From: Lachnospiraceae bacterium
GTDB lineage: Bacteria; Bacillota; Clostridia; Lachnospirales; Lachnospiraceae
Assembly: GCA_017622795.1 (NCBI GenBank)
Contig: JAGAQI010000059.1
Coordinates: 1-52,597, forward strand
Length of the DNA stretch: 52,597 nt
Direction: 5' to 3'
The notes beneath the pieces are model-generated. The model was given only the letters and a program-made list of their open reading frames with translations. It searched no databases and was not told where the DNA came from. This document shows positions 18,867 to 25,530 of the stretch, piece after piece (within the stretch, counting starts at the first letter, position 1; the number at the start of each line of letters is the position of its first letter). A program made the position numbers and the translations under genes.

Positions 18867-18895
18867 TTTACAAAGAAATTTGTTCTATTTATAAT
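18867..18895 (+). promoter_or_regulatory. Promoter of regulator gene 1
   Basis: TTTACA (18867-18872), 17 bases, TATAAT (18890-18895). It is a near-consensus promoter divergent from site A. Site A lies about 20 bases upstream of this -35, so one bound protein could affect both directions. An AGGAGG ribosome site follows, 6 bases before the ATG. Confidence 0.75.
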
Positions 18896-18937
18896 AATTT
18901 TATATAGGAGATCAGTCATTTAGCTTTAGGAGGACGT

Positions 18938-20842
18938 ATGTCGTTAGAGTCTGTGCATTATGGGAATTTTCTTAAAAAACAAAGAGAATTGCGGAATATT
19001 GGAAGAGAAGTGCTCGGAGAAGGTATTTACCGGGACAATACCATGGGAAGAATAGAACGGGGAGAGCGTTATCCGAACAAGTTGACCAGAGATCGCCTGT
19101 TGGAGCGTCTTGGAGAATCCTGCTACGACTATGAGCATTATCTGACTCCGGAGGAATATGCAGAGTGGGAAATAAGAAGAAATATTCTGGATGCTTTAGA
19201 TAATGGAGATTTAGAAATTGCTGAGAAACTGTTAGTACAGTTTGAACAGGAACAGGATATGACAGACAGGGTAGTTCGACAATTTCTGTTGACCATGCGT
19301 GTTCAATGGATGGAATTGTGTGGTGTGCCGGAGGAACAATGCCTGCAGACCTTAGAAGAAGCAGTAAAGCTGACTGTTCCTGTAATGAATATAGAACAGA
19401 TATCACATCCGGTACTTGCTATTCAAGAGTTAAACCTGATGTTGGAATACAGCTTCCATAAAGAGACAGTAAATGCAGAGCAGTTTTATTCCAATCTGCT
19501 TCAGATAGTGGAACAGGGGTATTTTGATTCATTGAGCAAAGCAATGTTTGGTGCAAAGATTTCTTTGTTTTATTGCAGATATAGAAATAAAAATACGAAG
19601 TTACAAGGTCTACTGGAACAATGGGAATGGACGCAGAAAAGTTTGGAAATATGTTCTAAGGGAATTGAATGGCTTAGAAATCGTAATAAATGTTATTATG
19701 CACTGGAATTGCTAGAAATAAAAGAGCAGTATTTGAGGTGGTTATTGGAGCATAAAGCATTGGTTTCGGAAAATACATGGGTAGTTTACGAAGAAGAATT
19801 GAAACAGACACAGGAATTTTATACTCTGCTTGACGGTTTGTATGAAGAATATAAGGTGTTGAAGAAAACAAACTCCTATACCTGTTTTTACAGGGAATAT
19901 GAGGTATATTGTATTAACGATGTTATCCAGGCAAGAAGAAGTATGTTTGGTGTTTCAATAGAAACCCTGGAAGACGAATTGGTTTGCAGTAAAAGTACAA
20001 TGAAACGTTTGGAGGCCGGTAAAAATATACAGAGGGCAAATGCACAGCGCCTTTTTGAACGTTTTCATCTTTCGATGGAACAGACAAGGGCACAGTTAGT
20101 TACAGAAAATCAGGAGGTAATCCGCTGGGAGGAAGAATATAGAAGAGCATATGACCAGCGCGATTTTCAAAAAGCTGTAATTATTTTGAATAAGATAAAA
20201 AAATTACTTGATTTAAAAGACTTAATCAATCGGCAGTATATAGATTATAGTGAACTGAGTTTAAGATACTGTGAGAATGAGATTTCAAAGGAATATTTTA
20301 TTCAAACAGCAAAAAAAATTTTGGAATATACTGTTCCATATGAAGTGGCGATAGCCGAAATAAAGGATGTAAGATTACCAAACGGAAGAATACGAAAGGT
20401 AGAAAAATATTTGACTAATCAGGAAATGACTATTTTGTATAATATTATCTTATTGTATGGGACAAGCAAGGAAAACTCATTGTGGAATATAATGGAAGAG
20501 TATTTCGAAAGATTAGAAAAGAGATGTACACTTTCTCCAATCATTGGAATGTATGGATTAGTGATGTCTACAGTTGCAAGCTATAAAGGAAATATGATGC
20601 AGTTTAAAAAATCATGTGAAATTAATCGGAAGATTGTTTTGGAATTATTAAGAACAAGAAATATGAGTTATTTACATGGAAATATGTATGATTTATTATG
20701 GAATGATAGAAAGCAAAAAGGTCTTCCTATGGTAATAGAAGACCCTGAATGGAGAAATGGCTTATTACGCTGTTTATTAGTAGATAATTTTTGTAAGGAT
20801 GATTGGCGCGCATCCAAAATAAGAAAACGACTTGATTTATGA
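18938..20842 (+). CDS. Two-HTH, RRNPP-like transcriptional regulator (cassette 1)
   Basis: A 634-residue cytoplasmic regulator. Residues about 8-65 form an XRE-like HTH (GNFLKKQRELRNIGREVLGE, then MGRIERGERYPNKLTRDRLL). A helical region with TPR-like character follows. A second HTH-like segment appears around residues 325-385 (INDVIQARRSMFGVSIETLE, then STMKRLEAGKNIQRANAQRL). A second helical region contains EIKDVRLPNGRIRKVEKYLT. HTH plus tandem helical repeats resembles the RRNPP (Rgg/PlcR/PrgX) peptide receptors, but the two-HTH layout and length exceed the usual ~300 residues. A convergent gene for an exported small peptide ends 8 bases after its stop. The paralog at 25531 has the same arrangement. 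Peptide binding is inferred, not shown. Confidence 0.82.
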   Translation: MSLESVHYGNFLKKQRELRNIGREVLGEGIYRDNTMGRIERGERYPNKLTRDRLLERLGESCYDYEHYLTPEEYAEWEIRRNILDALDNGDLEIAEKLLVQFEQEQDMTDRVVRQFLLTMRVQWMELCGVPEEQCLQTLEEAVKLTVPVMNIEQISHPVLAIQELNLMLEYSFHKETVNAEQFYSNLLQIVEQGYFDSLSKAMFGAKISLFYCRYRNKNTKLQGLLEQWEWTQKSLEICSKGIEWLRNRNKCYYALELLEIKEQYLRWLLEHKALVSENTWVVYEEELKQTQEFYTLLDGLYEEYKVLKKTNSYTCFYREYEVYCINDVIQARRSMFGVSIETLEDELVCSKSTMKRLEAGKNIQRANAQRLFERFHLSMEQTRAQLVTENQEVIRWEEEYRRAYDQRDFQKAVIILNKIKKLLDLKDLINRQYIDYSELSLRYCENEISKEYFIQTAKKILEYTVPYEVAIAEIKDVRLPNGRIRKVEKYLTNQEMTILYNIILLYGTSKENSLWNIMEEYFERLEKRCTLSPIIGMYGLVMSTVASYKGNMMQFKKSCEINRKIVLELLRTRNMSYLHGNMYDLLWNDRKQKGLPMVIEDPEWRNGLLRCLLVDNFCKDDWRASKIRKRLDL

Positions 20843-20850
20843 TATGTGAT

Positions 20851-21057
20851 TTAAAGACTTTTTACAGTGTTTCCTTCATCTTCATCCTCTTTGTCTGACA
20901 TTGGCTGAACATCCGGTTTTTCCTGATTGTCTGGCTGTTCTTCATCAACGGTAACGGACGGAAGTGGAATCAAACCACCGAATGTATTTGCCGTGGTGAG
21001 GCAAAATAAAAATGCAGCAGTGATAATCAATGTCAGTTTTTTGAAGTGTTTCATCAT
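20851..21057 (-). CDS. Small exported acidic peptide precursor (cassette 1)
   Basis: A 68-residue precursor: basic start (MMKHFKK), hydrophobic signal core (LTLIITAAFLFCLTTA), then GGLIPLPSV and a strongly acidic Pro/Gln/Asp/Glu tail. No lipobox is evident. A GGAAGG ribosome site lies 6 bases before the first ATG; the second ATG is equally possible. It converges on regulator 1 with an 8-base gap. Peptide 2 (27424-27639) shares the layout, the PLP segment and a V(A)QP(M/T)SD element. The likely role is an exported signal or pro-signal for the neighbouring regulator; alternatives are an inhibitor or a surface peptide. The promoter has TGACCCTTTAC site B. Confidence 0.75.
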   Translation of the reverse strand: MMKHFKKLTLIITAAFLFCLTTANTFGGLIPLPSVTVDEEQPDNQEKPDVQPMSDKEDEDEGNTVKSL

Positions 21058-21090
21058 AAAGTACCTTCCTTTGCTTGGTTTTATGATTTA

Positions 21091-21126
21091 AGCATAGTGC
21101 AGAAAATGTAGTTTGGTAAAGGGTCA
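21091..21126 (-). promoter_or_regulatory. Promoter of peptide gene 1 with TGACCCTTTAC motif (site B)
   Basis: On the minus strand TTTACC (21115-21120), an 18-base spacer and TATGCT (21091-21096). The -35 lies inside TGACCCTTTAC (plus-strand GTAAAGGGTCA at 21116-21126). Together with site C it forms an inverted pair separated by 37 bases in the divergent promoter region. Confidence 0.72.
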
Positions 21127-21163
21127 GAAGTAGCATAAAAAAAGAAAAGATTTGTGCCGGTTT

Positions 21164-21198
21164 TGACCCTTTACAGGAATAATTTATTATGATAAAGT
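21164..21198 (+). promoter_or_regulatory. Promoter of secreted-protein/lipoprotein genes with TGACCCTTTAC motif (site C)
   Basis: TGACCCTTTAC (21164-21174) overlaps a -35 TTTACA (21170-21175). A 17-base spacer and TAAAGT (21193-21198) follow. The expected transcript starts near 21205, very close to the first possible ATG (21216). Confidence 0.75.
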
Positions 21199-21215
21199 GA
21201 AAGTGTCATAGTAGC

Positions 21216-21560
21216 ATGCGCATGATACAAATGATAAATTATCAAAAGGTAGTATTAGCGTTTTGTTTTACGATGACAAACCATATTAGTACAAAGGCTG
21301 CTGTTATTGGAGACGGTCAGATTCCGTTATGTGGACATGATAGTTTTATCTGTACCGTATCAGAACCGGTCTGTATTGATTGTGAGCCACACGATTATAC
21401 TTATTATACGGATGACAATAATAATGATATTCCGGAAGCCAATAATGGAAAGTGTAGCTGGTTTATTATGGAGCAGACTTTTCGTTATTCGTGTCCTTGC
21501 GGACAAGTGACTTATACGGAAACCATAAGAGAAGAATTCCATTCTAGCTGTGGTAAGTAG
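21216..21560 (+). CDS. Small secreted Cys-rich protein A
   Basis: A 114-residue protein, paralogous to the next gene. After a short hydrophobic stretch (KVVLAFCFTM) comes the shared AVIGDGQIPLCGH, then eight cysteines in all, ending with YSCPCGQVTYTETI and a final SSC. The start is uncertain: ATGs at 21216, 21222 and 21231 are in frame and none has a clear ribosome site; 21231 (MINYQKVV) aligns best with the paralog. Compared with the paralog, the hydrophobic core is about four residues shorter, so export may be weakened. No known family was recognised. Extracytoplasmic location is inferred from the paralog's good signal peptide. Confidence 0.68.
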   Translation: MRMIQMINYQKVVLAFCFTMTNHISTKAAVIGDGQIPLCGHDSFICTVSEPVCIDCEPHDYTYYTDDNNNDIPEANNGKCSWFIMEQTFRYSCPCGQVTYTETIREEFHSSCGK

Positions 21561-21578
21561 AAGGGAGATAAGTAAAAT

Positions 21579-21935
21579 ATGAAAACATTCAGAAAAGTAA
21601 TTGCAGTGGTAGTTGCTATGGTATGTTGCTTTACAATGATAAATCCGTTAAGTGTAAAGGCTACAGTTATTCCCGGCGGAGAAATCCCGCTTTGCAATCA
21701 TGAACTGACATCGGAAACGCTTTTGAATGAATATTCTTATGACTGTGAAATTACAACTCATGATTTTTACATGGACTATCATAACGGAGAAGAGTGGATT
21801 GAGGACGCATCTTTCGAGTGTGAGATTAAAAAAATTTATCAGGAGTATGAAAGAAGTTGTGCTTGCGGAGAAAGAACAGAGTATGTTACAAGAACAATGG
21901 TACAACATTTAAATCCGGATTGCCCAAATTACTAA
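21579..21935 (+). CDS. Small secreted Cys-rich protein B
   Basis: A 118-residue exported protein with a clear signal peptide (KVIAVVVAMVCCFTMINPLSVKA). The mature start is near TVIPGGEIPLCNH. Six cysteines follow in the mature part, including RSCACGERTEYVTRT and a C-terminal PDC. It aligns with protein A over its whole length. A GGGAGA ribosome site precedes the ATG. It is transcribed from site C with protein A. Its function is unknown. The G-x-I-P-L element right after the signal peptide also occurs in peptide 1, which hints at a common processing or recognition step. Confidence 0.8.
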   Translation: MKTFRKVIAVVVAMVCCFTMINPLSVKATVIPGGEIPLCNHELTSETLLNEYSYDCEITTHDFYMDYHNGEEWIEDASFECEIKKIYQEYERSCACGERTEYVTRTMVQHLNPDCPNY

Positions 21936-21942
21936 TTGTGTT

Positions 21943-21969
21943 CAGGAACCGATTTTAAATCGGTTCCTG
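21943..21969 (+). terminator. Hairpin between Cys-rich genes and lipoprotein genes
   Basis: A near-perfect inverted repeat with arms CAGGAACCGAT and its complement (11 bp or more) around a short AT loop. No T run follows, so it is more likely an attenuator or mRNA-stabilising stem than a full terminator. Confidence 0.5.
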
Positions 21970-22012
21970 AGAAATAAGCCCTGTTACAGGAAGTATCAAG
22001 AGGAGAATAGGA

Positions 22013-23335
22013 ATGAAAAAAGGAATACTTAGAGTTGGATTGTTTGTAGTTCTTTTTATGATGGGATGTGGACAGGCAGAACCAATAGAAAATCCTGCAA
22101 CACCGCAAAATGAAAATATATCTGACCTTTTTGAAATCGTTGAGGAACCGGTCATAGAAATTCCGGAGAATGGAGAAATGACGGGAAATCAGATTGTTAT
22201 TGAAAAAAAGGATGCCGGGGAGCTGGCAAAATATAATGCGTCAAATCGGTTAAGATGCACGGATACGAACGAAAATCAACAGTCCTTGTTTTGTATTGAC
22301 CCGGACACCGGAGTGGTTTACTTTGTCAATCAAAATAAGGATTGGTATATATATAGGTTACAGAACGATAAGATGGAATTGGCAGTGGAACTTCCGGCCA
22401 GAGAATTATATATGTGGGATGGAACGCTGTATTTTTTAGTGGAGGATTATGATAAGTATGATTTATCCGACATAAGTGAAAATTCAATTTATGCCTATAC
22501 TCCGGCAGAAGGCAAGGTAGAACTGTTTTACAGTGCAGAAAAAGAACTGGAAGTGGCAAATGAGAGTCATCTTGGAGTAGGGGCTGAGGGTGTATATCTA
22601 TTTTGGAGTGAACAGGGTGAGGAAGTAGTTCACAATGGTCGTAAGGGATATAGATTGAATAATTACTATTCTGTGATTCCTTTTGCAACCCGAGAACCGG
22701 TGGAAGACCCAAATTGTAATGCAATTGCCGGATGGAAAGAATATTATCACAGGGGAGGTTCAATGTTTTCCTCCAGAGAAACAGGGGAAAGCTTGGATGT
22801 AGGAGTTCCGGCGCAGCAAAGTTGTGTCATAGATGATATATTTTACTCTGTAGATACAGGTCAAATAGTATTTTATATGACGGATATGCTTACAGGAGAA
22901 GTAAAATGCTTTGACTGTAAGACGGTTTTAGAGGATGTGGTACTCGGAGGATTGGATAGGGGAATGGAAGGCATTCAATGGGTTCAGTCCTTTTCCGTAA
23001 CCAAAGAGTATATTTGGGTTGTGGTTCAAGGAAGTTATCTGGTACAAATTGAACCGGAGAGTGGTTCTATCGTATGTTACGATACAAGATTGAAAGAAGA
23101 AAAGCCGGAGGATGACGAACAGGAGGATACAAAAAAAGTAGTAATACCGTACTCTCATATTGATAAGCTTTATACGGATGGAGAAAACCTTTATGCCTTG
23201 TGCGCACTTAGAACCACCGGTGCACCGGAAGTTATTGTAAAAATAAATACGAATCAGAATATGGACTTGTTGTCAATTGATAAAGTGCCAATTTTGGCAA
23301 TTGAAGAACTGAAGGAATCGGAGAAAGGAAATTAA
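22013..23335 (+). CDS. Lipoprotein with predicted beta-propeller domain
   Basis: A 440-residue lipoprotein: signal peptide with a lipobox at FMMGC (Cys19), a low-complexity acidic linker, then repeated beta-strand segments (for example SLFCIDPDTGVVYFVNQNKDWYIY split by loops) that look like a PQQ/Kelch-type propeller from about residue 80 on. No catalytic motif was recognised. An AGAGGAGA ribosome site precedes the ATG. It is followed after 8 bases by the larger propeller/binding-protein lipoprotein, so the two are co-expressed and may work together on the outer membrane face. Naming a substrate is not possible from sequence. Confidence 0.75.
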   Translation: MKKGILRVGLFVVLFMMGCGQAEPIENPATPQNENISDLFEIVEEPVIEIPENGEMTGNQIVIEKKDAGELAKYNASNRLRCTDTNENQQSLFCIDPDTGVVYFVNQNKDWYIYRLQNDKMELAVELPARELYMWDGTLYFLVEDYDKYDLSDISENSIYAYTPAEGKVELFYSAEKELEVANESHLGVGAEGVYLFWSEQGEEVVHNGRKGYRLNNYYSVIPFATREPVEDPNCNAIAGWKEYYHRGGSMFSSRETGESLDVGVPAQQSCVIDDIFYSVDTGQIVFYMTDMLTGEVKCFDCKTVLEDVVLGGLDRGMEGIQWVQSFSVTKEYIWVVVQGSYLVQIEPESGSIVCYDTRLKEEKPEDDEQEDTKKVVIPYSHIDKLYTDGENLYALCALRTTGAPEVIVKINTNQNMDLLSIDKVPILAIEELKESEKGN

Positions 23336-23343
23336 CCGGCAGA

Positions 23344-25377
23344 ATGAAAAATTTACTAAAAATATCAATGCTTATTCTGTTGATTTGCATTTTTGCAGGA
23401 TGCAGCAGACAAGAAAAAACAAAAGAACTTTTACCGGTTTCGGGAGAAGATTTTGTATATACCGTTTCAGAACGAACGGCGGCATATACCGTGGATGAAG
23501 AAGGATTATTATATACAGTAGAAGGCAAAGCTGCAGAAAGGCATAAAACCGGGGAACCGATAAATCCAAAAGAAAGAGAATATACTACTCAGATATTCGA
23601 GATATATGATTTAGAAGGTAATTGTATTAATCATCAGGAACTGAAATTTGGTTACGGAGCAGTAACCATGATGACGATTGATGACGAAGTTCTATATTGT
23701 GTTGTGCCTGTAGATTTGGATAAATATGTGTATTTAGTGGATACAACTACCTGGCAGGCAGTGGAACTGACAAAGCTGATTGGTTATCAGTTTGTCGATA
23801 AAATGGTAGTATTGGATGAGTACCTTTATATTCTTGGGACTGGGGAGGAAGCGGCGACCAAAAGTTACATTTTACATCCGGAGGTATATGTATTTAGTTA
23901 CGACGGAGAACAAATATGCCGTTTTAATCTCACAGAACAAAAGCCAAAGCAGGAACGGATGAAGGTAGATTTTCCTATCGGAATGTATGCCACGGAGGAA
24001 GATACGCTGATGATATATCAGTATACGGAAGAGAATGCGTTTGGCTTTTTGGAGTTTAATCCAAGTGAACTGTCACTGACGGAAATGGAATGGCATCATG
24101 TGAATGCACCCAGAACAAATATTGGGGAATGCGGAGAAGGATATATTTACACAGACGAATATAAACTATACTATGGAACAACAGATGGAACAGAGGCTCA
24201 GATTTTACCTGATAAAGTAACTTTAACAGATCCTTCGGTATATCAAAAAGGTTTTTTGTTTCTGATGGACAGAGAAAACATGGGGAGGGTTAAACGAATT
24301 TGTGAAGATACCTATATCAAGAGCAATAGAGAGATACAGGTATTATCCAACCAGATTATGCGGGATGTACCGTTCGGCTGTGGATATCAAATGAATCTGT
24401 ATCCGGCTTCTAATGATGAATTTACCCTAAAGGCATTGGCACAGGACAAAGATTTTGATGTGTATCTGCTTAGTTCCAGAGAAGATTGTGCAAATAATCT
24501 CCAAAAAAACGGTGCCTTTTATGCTTTGAACGAAGTGGAAGGTGTGCAGGAATATCTGGATGCAAGCTTCCCTTATGTAAAGGAACTGGCAATTAATGAA
24601 GACGGTGATATCTGGATGGTTCCGGTGGCACTGGCAATTCCTGGAATTGTATATAATAAGGAATTATGTGAAAAAAATAAGGTGGATTATTCTCAGATGA
24701 GTCTTTTGGATTTCATGGAGCTGCTGAAAAAGATTGAAGCGGAGAATCCGGAACAGGCTTCCATGGCACTGATTATGTTGATAGAAGAGTTTCATATGCA
24801 GTATTTATCAAAATATGAATCTTTTGATACAGAATTGGCCAGAAACTATCTGCAAAAGCTTCGGAAAATATATGAAACCTGTGGTGAGTGGGGAGTAAAT
24901 GATGTATATGGACGTAGCCTGATAGAAAGAACGGTTGCTGAGTTTTACGTGGATTATAATGTATATTCTACCAGTCCGGTTTTAGATGCGATTAATGAGC
25001 TTTACGGAGATTTGAATGCCTATGGCTTTGCAGGAACACCAAAGCTTGAGAATGGGATAAGAAATGTCGGAACCGTTACTTTTCTTGCGGTCAATCCGAA
25101 ATCGGAAAATTTGGAAGATACCTTAAAATATATTTCAGAATTTTGTAAATACATGTTAACAAAGCAGAATTCTTTTATTCTTCAGGATGAAGCAATGTAT
25201 GAGGATACGCAATTTGTAAAGGAACAGTATCAACTATATGCAAACGGTGATATTAACTTTAGAATGGAGTATGAAATCTTCCTTGAAGATTTTGGTGCAT
25301 ACATACGTGGAGAGATTGGTTTGGAGGAAACAATCACAGAGGTAGAGAGAAAAAGAAAGTTATATGTAGGGGAGTAA
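23344..25377 (+). CDS. Lipoprotein: N-terminal propeller fused to solute-binding-protein (family 1-like) domain
   Basis: A 677-residue lipoprotein with lipobox IFAGC (Cys20). About the first 330 residues are beta-rich, propeller-like repeats similar in style to the preceding lipoprotein. From about residue 335 the sequence resembles extracellular sugar-binding proteins: FDVYLLSSREDCANNLQKNG, an ALNEVEGVQEYLDA segment, then IPGIVYNKELCEKNKVDY, the typical hinge phrase in which the bound state of such proteins reads YNKxLF. It is the only binding-protein candidate in the window and probably serves the orphan permeases at 16767-18776, whose promoter carries the same TGACCCTTTAC motif. The fusion may sense rather than transport. 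Confidence 0.72.
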   Translation: MKNLLKISMLILLICIFAGCSRQEKTKELLPVSGEDFVYTVSERTAAYTVDEEGLLYTVEGKAAERHKTGEPINPKEREYTTQIFEIYDLEGNCINHQELKFGYGAVTMMTIDDEVLYCVVPVDLDKYVYLVDTTTWQAVELTKLIGYQFVDKMVVLDEYLYILGTGEEAATKSYILHPEVYVFSYDGEQICRFNLTEQKPKQERMKVDFPIGMYATEEDTLMIYQYTEENAFGFLEFNPSELSLTEMEWHHVNAPRTNIGECGEGYIYTDEYKLYYGTTDGTEAQILPDKVTLTDPSVYQKGFLFLMDRENMGRVKRICEDTYIKSNREIQVLSNQIMRDVPFGCGYQMNLYPASNDEFTLKALAQDKDFDVYLLSSREDCANNLQKNGAFYALNEVEGVQEYLDASFPYVKELAINEDGDIWMVPVALAIPGIVYNKELCEKNKVDYSQMSLLDFMELLKKIEAENPEQASMALIMLIEEFHMQYLSKYESFDTELARNYLQKLRKIYETCGEWGVNDVYGRSLIERTVAEFYVDYNVYSTSPVLDAINELYGDLNAYGFAGTPKLENGIRNVGTVTFLAVNPKSENLEDTLKYISEFCKYMLTKQNSFILQDEAMYEDTQFVKEQYQLYANGDINFRMEYEIFLEDFGAYIRGEIGLEETITEVERKRKLYVGE

Positions 25378-25395
25378 GTTTATTAGAGGTATGAT

Positions 25396-25432
25396 ATAGG
25401 AGCTGTTGCACAAATTAGTGCACAGCTCCTAT
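25396..25432 (+). terminator. Hairpin after lipoprotein operon
   Basis: Arms ATAGGAGCTGT and ACAGCTCCTAT extend through GCAC/GTGC with one bulged base; the loop is AAATTA. This is a strong stem directly after the operon's last stop. No long T run follows. Confidence 0.6.
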
Positions 25433-25457
25433 TGAATTAATAAAGAAAAGACGGGTA

Positions 25458-25495
25458 TGACGAAAATTGACATAAATTACACCGAATGATATTAT
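25458..25495 (+). promoter_or_regulatory. Promoter of regulator gene 2 with TGACGAnnnTyGACA motif
   Basis: TTGACA (25467-25472), 17 bases, TATTAT (25490-25495). The -35 is the end of TGACGAAAATTGACA (25458-25472). A related 15-base element with 11 matching positions lies upstream of peptide gene 2. Confidence 0.7.
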
Positions 25496-25530
25496 ATGAA
25501 TAAAATAAGAGTAGTATAAACTGGGGATAT

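Noticed and set aside
21943-21969. Riboswitch before the lipoprotein genes
   Set aside because: A single simple stem with no recognisable aptamer features; a hairpin or attenuator is the simpler reading.
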